DNA of 5,693 nucleotides from Alcaligenaceae bacterium (GCA_012512545.1 JAAZDZ010000033.1:1-5693), one strand, 5' to 3'; counted from the first letter of the stretch, positions 1 through 5,693 are shown. Notes: generated by a model from the letters alone, not told the origin. Program-made: numbers and translations.

Positions 1-28
1 GCTTGACGGTGGGATCCTGACTACTCAT
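1..28 (-). CDS. Start of a gene after ccoP, probably ccoG (partial)
   Basis: An ATG at 28-26 opens nine codons (MSSQDPTVK) before the window ends. It lies 28 bases after the ccoP stop on the same strand. In many proteobacteria the next gene after ccoNOQP is ccoG, a membrane-bound polyferredoxin-type protein involved in copper delivery to the cbb3 oxidase, so position alone suggests ccoG. The nine residues are too few to show any family feature. The only Shine-Dalgarno candidate is AAGG about 12 bases before the ATG, which is weak spacing. A different gene, or a non-coding stretch, remains possible. Confidence 0.4.
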
Positions 29-56
29 TACTTGTGTTTACCTTGGATTAAATGCT

Positions 57-986
57 TCAGTTAGCGGCGGCAACAACATTGCCATCGTTATTCGACAGCC
101 CCCAGACCCAGGCCGCCAGCAGGCGAATCTGATCATCGGTCATCAGGTTCTTCTGAGGCGGCATGATGTTCTCACGCCCATTCAGAATGGTCTGAACGAT
201 GGAGGCTTCTGAACTGCCGTGCAGCCAGATATTGTCGGTCAGATTGGGGGCGCCCAGGGCGGTATTACCTGTGCCGTCGGCACCATGGCAAGCCACGCAG
301 AACGCATCAAAATGACGCTTACCTGCCACGATGCGCATGGGATCGTGAGCCAGGCCGGACAAAGAGCGAACGTACTGAGCGGTATCGGACGCTTCGGACG
401 GGCTGAGCTGAGAACCCCATGGCGGCATCATGCCGTGACGGCCTTCCGTAATCGTGTGAATGATCTGCTCCGGTTCGCCGCCCCAGATCCAGTCGTTATC
501 AGCCAAATTGGGAAAGCTGGCCGCACCACGCGCATCGGAACCATGGCACTGGGCACAGTTATTCAGGAACAAACGTTGGCCGATCTCACGTGCTTCCGCG
601 TCCTTCGCCACATCTTCGAAGGACATTTCTGCGTAACGCGCATAGATCGGAGCAATACGTTCCTGCAACTCGATCTGGTTAGCCCGTACTTCACGAGCGG
701 AACTGTAGCCCGTTACACCTGGGCCGAAACCCAGTGCCGGATACAAGACGAACATTCCCAGGGCAACCACACACAGCAGAATGAACATGATGGTCCACCA
801 GCGTGGAATCGGATTGTTCAGTTCAGTGAGGTCACCGTCCCAGACATGGCCAGTGTCTTCGACCTGGTCGATCTCGCGCTTCAGCCAAACCCGCTGCGAA
901 AACAGCAGGATTAGACAGAATACGACACCACCAAGGGCCAGAGTTGCAATCCAGTAGCTCCAGAAGCTACTTACAAAATCGTTCAT
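57..986 (-). CDS. ccoP: cbb3-type cytochrome c oxidase subunit III, CcoP (diheme cytochrome c)
   Basis: CcoP is the membrane-anchored diheme cytochrome c of the cbb3 oxidase; it takes electrons from soluble cytochromes c and passes them towards CcoO and CcoN. The 309-residue product has two membrane segments near residues 8-30 and 64-86, joined by a cytoplasmic loop, and then a periplasmic part. Two CxxCH heme c motifs are visible, CAQCH at 144-148 and CVACH at 230-234. Each is followed by a likely axial methionine in an MPP context (MMPPW near 186-190, IMPPQ near 274-278). Two N-terminal helices correspond to the longer form of CcoP. The start at 986 has AGGAG five bases upstream. It begins 8 bases after the ccoQ stop, whose TAG sits inside that ribosome-binding sequence, so translation is probably coupled. 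Length and motifs are normal for the family. Confidence 0.97.
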   Translation of the reverse strand: MNDFVSSFWSYWIATLALGGVVFCLILLFSQRVWLKREIDQVEDTGHVWDGDLTELNNPIPRWWTIMFILLCVVALGMFVLYPALGFGPGVTGYSSAREVRANQIELQERIAPIYARYAEMSFEDVAKDAEAREIGQRLFLNNCAQCHGSDARGAASFPNLADNDWIWGGEPEQIIHTITEGRHGMMPPWGSQLSPSEASDTAQYVRSLSGLAHDPMRIVAGKRHFDAFCVACHGADGTGNTALGAPNLTDNIWLHGSSEASIVQTILNGRENIMPPQKNLMTDDQIRLLAAWVWGLSNNDGNVVAAAN

Positions 987-994
987 GGAAGCTC

Positions 995-1156
995 CTAATT
1001 CTTTTTATCCGTGGTGCCTTCATCAGGCAAAGCGAAAGGCAGCATGGCCGCTTCGCGGTTCGCCTGTGCCCGGCCGCGCGAGAATGCCCACCAGCAAATA
1101 CCAAGGAAGGTAATCATTGCCAGAATGGTGGCAAGAGCATTGATGATTGCGATCAT
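995..1156 (-). CDS. ccoQ: cbb3-type cytochrome c oxidase subunit IV, CcoQ (small membrane subunit)
   Basis: This 53-residue gene is short enough to be missed by many gene callers. Translation gives [14 protein letters not shown] at the start, a single membrane helix over about residues 3-25, then [16 protein letters not shown] and a short acidic C-terminal tail ending in DKKN. The helix followed by W-x-F-S-R-G and a basic stretch is characteristic of CcoQ/FixQ, the non-catalytic subunit that stabilises the assembled cbb3 complex. The ATG overlaps the ccoO TGA in an ATGA arrangement. A strong AAGGAGAT ribosome-binding site lies about 6 bases before the start, inside the end of ccoO. Its place between ccoO and ccoP is the standard one. 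Because ccoO is frameshifted as read, a ribosome translating the early part of ccoO would stop near 1491 and not reach this coupled start. Confidence 0.93.
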   Translation of the reverse strand: MIAIINALATILAMITFLGICWWAFSRGRAQANREAAMLPFALPDEGTTDKKN

Positions 1157-1847
1157 TGCTGATCTCCTTGAGCGGTGATGTCCGCAGGCCGTTCGCCGCC
1201 CTGGAGCACGGCGCGCTCAGCCGCTGCACGGCCAGCCACACCCAACCCCTGCAGATAGGCAACGATGGCGTCTTCTTCCGTCTTGCCTACCAGTGCCTCG
1301 GGGGCCGCTTCGATTTGCTCTTCCGTATAGGGCACACCCAGGCGAGTCAACGCACGCATACGAGCGGATACGTTGGTGCCCTCAACGGTGTTGTGCTGCA
1401 GCCACGGATAGGCCGGCATATTGGATTCCGCAACCACAGCGCGAGGATCGCGCAAGTGAACGCGGTGCCAATCATCAGAGTAACGCTGACCTACGCGGGC
1501 GAGGTCAGGGCCGGTGCGCTTGGAACCCCACAGGAAGGGGTGCTCGTACACACCCTCACCTGCCAGAGAGTAAGGGCCATAACGCTGCACTTCCGAGCTG
1601 AGCATACGGATTTGCTGCGAGTGACACCCAACGCAACCCTCGCGGATATAGATGTCGCGCCGACCAACCGCAGCGGGTCGTAGGGCTCCACGCCCTCGGT
1701 CGCCACGGTGGTGGAGTGCTGGAAGAACAGCGGCACAATTTGGGCCAGGCCAGCAAAGGAGATGACCAGGAAGCTGAAGAACATCAGCCAGCCCACGTTG
1801 GTTTCTACCAACTTGTGCGAAAAGAATTTGGTTTTTTCTTGCGCCAT
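1153..1847 (-). pseudogene. ccoO: cbb3-type cytochrome c oxidase subunit II, CcoO (monoheme cytochrome c), one-base frameshift as read
   Basis: CcoO is the membrane-anchored monoheme cytochrome c between CcoP and CcoN. The ATG at 1847 lies 13 bases after the ccoN stop, with AGGAGA overlapping that stop. The first 63 residues (MAQEKTKFF..., membrane helix about 19-41, ending PLRLVG) read in one frame. The rest, [20 protein letters not shown] and onward to TGA at 1153-1155, reads in another. Adding one base near 1659-1660 restores [14 protein letters not shown] and a normal 231-residue protein with CxxCH at 72-76 and a likely methionine ligand in NMPAYPW near 144. As read, the first frame ends at 1491 after about 118 residues without the heme motif. 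Both halves look well conserved, and this subunit is essential to the oxidase. A sequencing or assembly error in a GC-rich spot (GTCG-CGC-CGAC) is therefore more likely than true decay, but the window cannot decide. Confidence 0.9.
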
Positions 1848-1856
1848 TTTTGAAAT

Positions 1857-1862
1857 TCTCCT
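1857..1862 (-). promoter_or_regulatory. Ribosome-binding site of ccoO, overlapping the ccoN stop
   Basis: On the minus strand the sequence reads CCTAGGAGAATTTCAAAAATG. AGGAGA is a strong Shine-Dalgarno match about 9 bases before the ccoO ATG, and its first bases belong to the TAG stop of ccoN. This fixes the ccoO start at 1847, not the in-frame upstream ATG at 1919 inside ccoN, and suggests coupled translation. Confidence 0.7.
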
Positions 1863-3360
1863 AGGCGGTGGCCGGTGTCGTGCTCGCGGGCGGGATACGC
1901 AGCGCAGGGTCACGTGCATCGGGGCTGTACAGGGGAACCTCGGGGTTCACGCCCTTGACGCCAATGCGTACGGTCATGAGTGTGTTCCAGAGCATGATGA
2001 CAATGCCAGCCAAGAACATCAGGCCGCCCAACAGACGGATCGCGTAGAACGGGTAAGTTGCCTTAACCGCCTCAACAAAGGAGTAGGTCAGCGTGCCGTC
2101 GGGGCTCGTAGCGCGCCACATCAGGCCTTGCATCACACCAGCAATCCACATGGCGGCGATATACAGCACCACGCCCAGGGTTGCGATCCAGAAGTGAACC
2201 TCAATGGCCTTTGTGCTGTACATGCTGGTACGGCCGAACAGGCGCGGAATCAGGTAGTACAGGGAACCAATGGTGATCATTGCCACCCAGCCCAGAGCAC
2301 CGGAATGCACGTGGCCGACTGTCCAGTCTGTGTAGTGCGACAGTGCGTTCACCGTACGGATGGACATCATGGAACCTTCAAAGGTGGACATACCGTAGAA
2401 GGACAGCGACACCACCAGGAACTTCAGGATGGGGTCGGTGCGCAGCTTGTGCCATGCGCCAGACATCGTCATGATGCCGTTGATCATGCCGCCCCAGGAG
2501 GGAGCCAGCAGAATCAGGGACAGAGCGGAGCCCAGGTATTGAGTCCAGTCGGGCAGCGAGGTGTACATCAGGTGGTGCGGACCTGCCCACATGTAGGTGA
2601 AGGCCAGCGCCCAGAAGTGCACGATGGACAGGCGATACGAGAAGATGGGACGCTCAGCCTGCTTGGGAACGAAGTAGTACATCATGCCCAGGAAGCTGGT
2701 GGTCAGGAAAAAGCCCACGGCGTTGTGGCCATACCACCACTGCACCATGGCATCCTGCACGCCTGCGTAAGCGGAGTACGACTTCCACAGGGTAACGGGC
2801 ATCTGGATATTATTGAAAATATGCAGAACCGCGATGGTGATGATGTAGGAACCAAAGAACCAGTTGGCCACATAAATATGTTTGACCCGGCGCTTCACGA
2901 TGGTGCCGAAGAATACTATGGCGAAGGAGACCCAGACCAGCGCGATCAGGATGTCGATAGGCCATTCGAGTTCGGCGTATTCCTTGGTGGACGTAATGCC
3001 CAGAGGCAGAGTGATCACAGCCGCAACAATGACGGCCTGCCAGCCCCAGAACGTGAAAGCGGCCAGCTTGTCACAGAACAGACGCGCCTGGCTGGTGCGT
3101 TGCACCACATAGTAGGAAGTCGCAAACAGCGCGCTTCCGCCAAACGCGAAAATGACCGCGTTCGTGTGCAGTGGCCGCAGGCGGCCATAACTCAGCCACG
3201 GAATATCGAAATTCAGTTGCGGCCAGATCAGTTGTGCGGCAATCCACACACCAACAGCCATGCCTACGACTCCCCAGACTACGGTCATGATGGCAAATTG
3301 CCGTACTACACCGTAGTTGAAGACTTCAGGCTGTTTTCCGAGCGTATCGGAAGTACCCAT
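1861..3360 (-). CDS. ccoN: cbb3-type cytochrome c oxidase subunit I, CcoN (catalytic heme b/b3-CuB subunit)
   Basis: CcoN is the catalytic subunit of the high-affinity cbb3 oxidase in the cytoplasmic membrane; it reduces oxygen to water and pumps protons. The 499-residue product has about twelve membrane helices and all diagnostic residues: His65 for low-spin heme b (RPLHTNAV), His212 (WWYGHNAVG) and His262/His263 (WAGPHHLMY) for CuB, Tyr256 as the cross-linked tyrosine six residues before His262, and His350/His352 ([11 protein letters not shown]) for hemes b3 and b. Relative to the numbering I recall for Pseudomonas stutzeri CcoN, each sits at a constant offset of five. Glu328 (STFEGSM) fits the conserved K-channel glutamate. 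The start is placed at 3360 because AGGGGA lies about 6 bases upstream; an in-frame ATG at 3390 lacks this. It is the first gene of the operon, with an FNR/ANR box 66 bases upstream. Confidence 0.98.
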   Translation of the reverse strand: MGTSDTLGKQPEVFNYGVVRQFAIMTVVWGVVGMAVGVWIAAQLIWPQLNFDIPWLSYGRLRPLHTNAVIFAFGGSALFATSYYVVQRTSQARLFCDKLAAFTFWGWQAVIVAAVITLPLGITSTKEYAELEWPIDILIALVWVSFAIVFFGTIVKRRVKHIYVANWFFGSYIITIAVLHIFNNIQMPVTLWKSYSAYAGVQDAMVQWWYGHNAVGFFLTTSFLGMMYYFVPKQAERPIFSYRLSIVHFWALAFTYMWAGPHHLMYTSLPDWTQYLGSALSLILLAPSWGGMINGIMTMSGAWHKLRTDPILKFLVVSLSFYGMSTFEGSMMSIRTVNALSHYTDWTVGHVHSGALGWVAMITIGSLYYLIPRLFGRTSMYSTKAIEVHFWIATLGVVLYIAAMWIAGVMQGLMWRATSPDGTLTYSFVEAVKATYPFYAIRLLGGLMFLAGIVIMLWNTLMTVRIGVKGVNPEVPLYSPDARDPALRIPPASTTPATA

Positions 3361-3398
3361 GAGCTTCCCCTCATTAATTATGAAAAACAATCGCGAGC

Positions 3399-3404
3399 AT
3401 GATC
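3399..3404 (-). promoter_or_regulatory. Predicted -10 element of the ccoN promoter
   Basis: GATCAT (minus strand) matches TATAAT at four of six positions. It sits where a -10 should be if the FNR/ANR box is centred at -41.5. The predicted transcript start is then near 3392, giving a leader of about 32 bases that contains the ccoN ribosome-binding site. The position is inferred from spacing only. Confidence 0.45.
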
Positions 3405-3426
3405 TCGCATGGCCAAGTCTATAGCC

Positions 3427-3440
3427 TTGATCTACATCAA
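3427..3440 (-). promoter_or_regulatory. FNR/ANR box upstream of ccoN
   Basis: The sequence TTGATCTACATCAA (plus strand) is a perfect match to the FNR/ANR consensus TTGAT-N4-ATCAA. It lies 66 bases before the ccoN start. Such boxes bind oxygen-labile FNR-family regulators (FNR, ANR, FixK) and activate cbb3 operons when oxygen is low. Its spacing from the candidate -10 fits a class II activated promoter, which needs no good -35 element. Confidence 0.85.
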
Positions 3441-3545
3441 TGCCCTTCTTTCAATATTGGGCTTGATGCTTCCCCACCACAGGACACTTGACCTGAGGCG
3501 AATCCTGTCCAATTGCTTTTTGCATCGAAAGCTTTCGCCCCCGTC

Positions 3546-3731
3546 TCAGCTCCGCTCGTCTCCGGGCGGTGATTCCGAAGTGCCGGGTGAATCGTCATCC
3601 ATAAGGATGGACTCCCCCCCTTTTTGCGTGTCGTCGAACTGGCCGGAAAAAATCGCCCACCAGAACATTCCGCCGATCAGAGCCACAAAAGCCAGCCCGA
3701 TCGGCAGCAACAGAAAAAGGGAGCCTGTCAT
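3546..3731 (-). CDS. ccoS: cbb3-type cytochrome oxidase assembly protein CcoS
   Basis: CcoS is a small single-helix membrane protein needed to mature the cbb3 oxidase, probably for cofactor insertion into CcoN. The 61-residue product starts MTGSLFLLLPIGLAF, with one membrane segment over about residues 4-27. It continues FWWAIFSGQFDDTQKGGESIL, the family hallmark in which the helix is followed by W-A-x-x-S-G-Q-F-D-D and an acidic short tail. The start at 3731 is preferred to an in-frame upstream ATG at 3761 because it gives the usual CcoS N-terminus and has AAGG six bases before it. It begins two bases after the stop of the CcoI-like gene (TGATCATG), so the two are almost certainly co-transcribed and coupled. 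The C-terminal tail is rich in Asp, Ser, Pro and Glu and has no visible motif. Confidence 0.93.
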   Translation of the reverse strand: MTGSLFLLLPIGLAFVALIGGMFWWAIFSGQFDDTQKGGESILMDDDSPGTSESPPGDERS

Positions 3732-3733
3732 GA

Positions 3734-4705
3734 TCAGCCTTGAGCGACCGCGCCAGACCAACCCGGCTCAGCGACAACCCGCAATTGGCGGCGGTACATG
3801 CGCCATGCATTACCCGCAACCACAAGCGATGACAGCAACATGCTGAGCGCCGCCACCCAGGGCGACACCAGGCCAATTGCTGCCAGCGGCGTCATGAGCA
3901 GATGCCAGACGACAGAACCATACAGGTTCTGCCGCGTGACACGCCCGGTCACCCGGACAAGCCCGGCAACTTCAGAATCGGAGATCGGCCCGCGCGCAGC
4001 CAGTGAGGCATGGGCGGCGGAGACAGAGGAAGGAACGGCCATGGCCATGGCACAGGGGCAGCTCATGACGAACATGGCAACCAGCACCGGCACTGCATGG
4101 CTGGGATCAATGTAGAACCACCACACCGCACCTGACACAATGGCCAGGGCGACCTGAACGGTGACAAACCAGAAAGCAACGCGATTGGCGCGCGCGGAAG
4201 CCGAAGCGCGAAAGGATTCGATGGCGCTGTGCGCCCCGCCGGTTTCCACCGCCTGACGGGCACAGAACTCAAGATAGCGGGCCGTGAGCAGGAAGGCCAC
4301 GAACATGGCGACGGAATCGAAGTAGACTTCGCCTTTGCCCGCCCACGTGGCATAGACGCTGGGCACGAACGCGACGGCAATGCCCAGGGCGACAGGAACA
4401 TCCATGGTGACTTCTTTTTGCGCCAGGCGGCTGAGCGCCCCGGCCCAGACAGGCTGAGCACAGTAAAGCACCACGGGAACGGTAATGAGCAGGCTGATCC
4501 AGTTCATCAGGAAGATGGCCTGGTCAAGCAGCTGGAGATTATCGGGCGCCATGCCTTCGTGGCGCAGATAGCCCGGGAATGCGAACATCATGACCTGCAT
4601 CATGGCAAGCCAGGCAAGGCCCAGGCGGGCGAGCATATGCCGACGACGGTTCCGATCAGCATCGGATAGTGTCAGTGGAGGAGAGAAAATGGACATCGCG
4701 CGCAT
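3734..4705 (-). CDS. CcoI/FixI-like copper P1B-ATPase membrane domain without any soluble domain
   Basis: Normal CcoI is a copper-exporting P1B-ATPase of roughly 700-850 residues that supplies copper for CuB of CcoN. This 323-residue product matches only its membrane parts. Eight helices are visible near residues 24-45, 58-82, 101-122, 127-148, 176-198, 203-226, 264-281 and 282-304. Typical CcoI sequence is clear in MDVPVALGIAVAF, GEVYFDSVAMFVAFLL-ARYLE, SCPCAMAMAVPS with the CPC metal site at 216-218, RQNLYG and SMLLSSLVVAGNAWR. Missing are the N-terminal metal-binding domain, the A domain with TGE (about 25 residues remain between helices 4 and 5) and the P and N domains with DKTGT, HP and GDGxND (about 25 residues remain between helices 6 and 7). 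The frame is open throughout, so this is not simple decay. It cannot hydrolyse ATP by the P-type mechanism. ATG at 4696 (MSIF) is an alternative start; neither has a ribosome-binding site. The promoter and coupling to ccoS suggest an expressed role in oxidase assembly. Confidence 0.85.
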   Translation of the reverse strand: MRAMSIFSPPLTLSDADRNRRRHMLARLGLAWLAMMQVMMFAFPGYLRHEGMAPDNLQLLDQAIFLMNWISLLITVPVVLYCAQPVWAGALSRLAQKEVTMDVPVALGIAVAFVPSVYATWAGKGEVYFDSVAMFVAFLLTARYLEFCARQAVETGGAHSAIESFRASASARANRVAFWFVTVQVALAIVSGAVWWFYIDPSHAVPVLVAMFVMSCPCAMAMAVPSSVSAAHASLAARGPISDSEVAGLVRVTGRVTRQNLYGSVVWHLLMTPLAAIGLVSPWVAALSMLLSSLVVAGNAWRMYRRQLRVVAEPGWSGAVAQG

Positions 4706-4712
4706 GGGGAGA

Positions 4713-4718
4713 ACTATA
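4713..4718 (-). promoter_or_regulatory. Predicted -10 element of the ccoI-like gene
   Basis: TATAGT (minus strand) matches TATAAT at five of six positions and lies 22 bases after the FNR/ANR box, the spacing expected of a class II FNR promoter. Transcription would start at about 4705-4706, at or next to the A of the first ATG of the gene. Confidence 0.6.
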
Positions 4719-4740
4719 CCGTTTTGATCTTCGCTTCTTC

Positions 4741-4754
4741 TTGATCTAGATCAA
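4741..4754 (-). promoter_or_regulatory. FNR/ANR box upstream of the ccoI-like gene and ccoS
   Basis: TTGATCTAGATCAA is a perfect palindrome and a perfect TTGAT-N4-ATCAA site. It differs from the ccoN box at one base. The centre is 42-43 bases before the first ATG at 4705. A further half-site (GATCAA on the minus strand, 4724-4729) lies between box and -10. The arrangement suggests that assembly factors and oxidase are induced together at low oxygen. Confidence 0.85.
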
Positions 4755-4822
4755 CGGCCCAGGAAGAACGCCCCGGTTCCCGCCGTTCTCCGCCCCGGTC
4801 AGCCCAACCGGAACGCACAACG

Positions 4823-4858
4823 AAAAGCCTCCTGACGCCTTGTCGTGCGCCAGGAGGC
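4823..4858 (-). terminator. Intrinsic terminator of aceA
   Basis: On the minus strand GCCTCCTG pairs with CAGGAGGC over 8 base pairs, followed by one mismatch and three more pairs (CGC/GCG) around an 8-base loop. The hairpin is followed by TTTTCG. It lies about 70 bases after the aceA stop. It separates aceA from the downstream cco genes on the same strand. Confidence 0.75.
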
Positions 4859-4883
4859 CACTCTTATATCATCCCTGGTTTAT

Positions 4884-4918
4884 GCGGCATGAAACGGTGT
4901 CAGGCCGTGTCATGCCGC
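4884..4918 (-). repeat. Inverted repeat (hairpin) directly after aceA
   Basis: GCGGCATGA (4884-4892) pairs perfectly with TCATGCCGC (4910-4918). After one A-G mismatch the stem continues with ACGG/CCGT around a 7-base loop. It starts 10 bases after the aceA stop. No T-run follows on the minus strand (ATAAACC), so it is more likely an mRNA-end stabiliser or a REP-like element than a terminator by itself. Confidence 0.6.
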
Positions 4919-4928
4919 TTCCCATGCC

Positions 4929-5693
4929 TCAGGCGTGGGAGTGCTCGAACTGCTCTTCTTCAGTCGAACCGGTCAGCGCCGTGGTGGACGACTTGCCACC
5001 TTCAATAGCCTGGGTAACGGCGTCGAAGTAGCCCGTGCCCACTTCGCGCTGGTGGCGAACGGCGGTGAAGCCCTTGTCGGCCGCGGCGAATTCTTTCTGT
5101 TGCAGCTCGACAAAAGCGCTCATGTTGCGGCGTGCATAACCGTGTGCCAGCTCGAACATGCCGTAGTTCAATGCGTGGAAGCCAGCCAGCGTGATGAACT
5201 GGTAACGATAGCCCATGGCGCCCAGTTCACGCTGGAAGCGCGCAATGGTGTCGTCATCAATGTTCTTCTTCCAGTTGAAGGAAGGCGAGCAGTTGTAGGC
5301 CAGCAGCTTGCCCGGGAACTGACGATGAATGGCTTCTGCGAACTGACGCGCATATTCCAGGTTGGGCGTGGAGGTTTCGCACCAGATCAGGTCAGCATAA
5401 GGAGCGTAGGCCAGGCCGCGCGAAATCGCCTGTTCAATACCGGCACGAGTACGGAAGAAGCCTTCGTTGGTGCGTTCGCCCGTGATGAAGGGACGATCGT
5501 TTTCGTCGATATCGCTGGTCACCAGGTCGGCAGCGTCTGCATCGGTGCGCGCCAGCAGCAAGGTAGGCACGCCCATGACGTCGGCTGCCAGGCGGGCCGC
5601 CACCTTGGCCAGCTCGCGGTCACCAAAAGCGGGGATCACACCCAGATAGGCATTGGTGGCGCCCAGCTCCAGGCGGGCGGCCAGGTTCAGCAC
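4929..5693 (-). CDS. aceA: Isocitrate lyase, C-terminal part (partial at the window edge)
   Basis: Isocitrate lyase cleaves isocitrate to glyoxylate and succinate, the first step of the glyoxylate bypass used for growth on acetate and fatty acids. The 254 residues present correspond to roughly the last 55-60 percent of an E. coli-type enzyme of about 430 residues. Family sequence is clear from [20 protein letters not shown] onward: [56 protein letters not shown] with the active-site N-x-[33 protein letters not shown] and the C-terminal [11 protein letters not shown]. The first 30 or so residues at the edge do not match the KKCGHxGGKVLVP segment expected nearby (see findings). The true start is outside the window. 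The gene has its own terminator and no visible functional link to the cco genes downstream. Confidence 0.95.
   Translation of the reverse strand: MLNLAARLELGATNAYLGVIPAFGDRELAKVAARLAADVMGVPTLLLARTDADAADLVTSDIDENDRPFITGERTNEGFFRTRAGIEQAISRGLAYAPYADLIWCETSTPNLEYARQFAEAIHRQFPGKLLAYNCSPSFNWKKNIDDDTIARFQRELGAMGYRYQFITLAGFHALNYGMFELAHGYARRNMSAFVELQQKEFAAADKGFTAVRHQREVGTGYFDAVTQAIEGGKSSTTALTGSTEEEQFEHSHA

Larger units (their letters stand above)
3361..3545. other. Intergenic region between ccoS and ccoN
   Basis: This 185-base gap holds the ccoN leader and its ribosome-binding site (GAGGGGAAG, about 3366-3374), the predicted -10 element and the FNR/ANR box. It also has a 12-base perfect palindrome, CGAAAGCTTTCG, at 3526-3537 just after the ccoS stop. 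No plausible gene is seen in it. There is no hairpin with a T-run after ccoS, so some transcription from the upstream ccoI-like promoter may continue into ccoN. Confidence 0.6.
4755..4928. other. Intergenic region between aceA and the ccoI-like gene
   Basis: This 174-base gap holds the two hairpins that follow aceA and, at its left side, the sequence just upstream of the FNR/ANR box. A 9-base direct repeat, CGCCCCGGT, occurs at 4769-4777 and 4791-4799, 13 bases apart. It could be chance in GC-rich DNA. No plausible gene is seen. Confidence 0.55.

Noticed and set aside
219..914. A 231-codon open frame on the plus strand opposite ccoP
   Set aside because: CcoP on the other strand has both heme motifs and two membrane helices; this frame shows no family feature and no ribosome-binding site that I can see.
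1651..1670. Programmed ribosomal frameshifting in ccoO
   Set aside because: No slippery heptamer is present near the frame change and CcoO is not known to me to use recoding; a base error or true mutation is simpler.
3361..3390. A longer ccoN start at the ATG at 3390
   Set aside because: The extra ten residues ([10 protein letters not shown]) are read across the ribosome-binding site of the ATG at 3360, and the predicted transcript start near 3392 would leave the 3390 ATG almost no leader.
1708..3402. A 564-codon open frame on the plus strand opposite ccoN and the start of ccoO
   Set aside because: It is antisense to strongly supported ccoN and ccoO sequence, is rich in His, Gln and Gly with no membrane or domain pattern, and arises from codon bias on the other strand.
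3526..3537. Palindrome CGAAAGCTTTCG after ccoS considered as a terminator
   Set aside because: The stem has no real loop and no T-run follows it on the minus strand, so it is not a convincing intrinsic terminator.
4769..4799. Direct repeat CGCCCCGGT as an activator site upstream of the FNR/ANR box
   Set aside because: Only two 9-base copies in GC-rich DNA, with no known motif match; chance is a sufficient explanation.

Overview
This window looks like a chromosomal segment of a betaproteobacterium, most likely of the Alcaligenaceae (Alcaligenes, Bordetella, Achromobacter or Advenella type). The clues are moderately GC-rich coding sequence, the gene order ccoI-like, ccoS, ccoN, ccoO, ccoQ, ccoP, and an E. 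coli-type isocitrate lyase. The family assignment is inferred from remembered protein similarity, not from a search. Every supported gene lies on the minus strand, so the genes are transcribed from high to low coordinates.

Layout in order of transcription: (1) the C-terminal two thirds or so of isocitrate lyase aceA (4929-5693, running off the right edge), followed by two hairpins, the second a good intrinsic terminator. (2) A perfect FNR/ANR box (4741-4754) with a matching -10 element. It drives a 323-residue CcoI-like membrane protein (3734-4705) and, 2 bases later, ccoS (3546-3731). (3) A 185-base gap with a second perfect FNR/ANR box (3427-3440). (4) The cbb3 cytochrome c oxidase operon: ccoN (1861-3360), ccoO (1153-1847, frameshifted as read), ccoQ (995-1156, too short for many gene callers) and ccoP (57-986). 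(5) Nine codons of a further gene at the left edge, probably ccoG.

Together the genes encode the high-affinity, microaerobic terminal oxidase and part of its assembly system. CcoN is the heme b/b3-CuB catalytic subunit. CcoO and CcoP are the mono- and diheme cytochrome c subunits that feed it electrons. CcoQ is a small stabilising subunit. CcoS and CcoI are cofactor and copper assembly factors. Both oxygen-responsive boxes fit activation by an FNR/ANR-type regulator when oxygen falls.

The most unusual feature is the CcoI-like gene. It is one uninterrupted reading frame that keeps all eight membrane helices of a copper P1B-ATPase, including the CPC motif. It lacks every soluble domain: the N-terminal metal-binding domain, the A domain (TGE) and the P and N domains (DKTGT). 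It cannot be an ATPase, yet it holds the ccoI position, has an oxygen-regulated promoter and is coupled to ccoS. Other points of note are a single-base frameshift in ccoO just before its CxxCH heme motif, a predicted leaderless transcript for the CcoI-like gene, and an unexpected sequence in aceA near where the KKCGH active-site signature should be.
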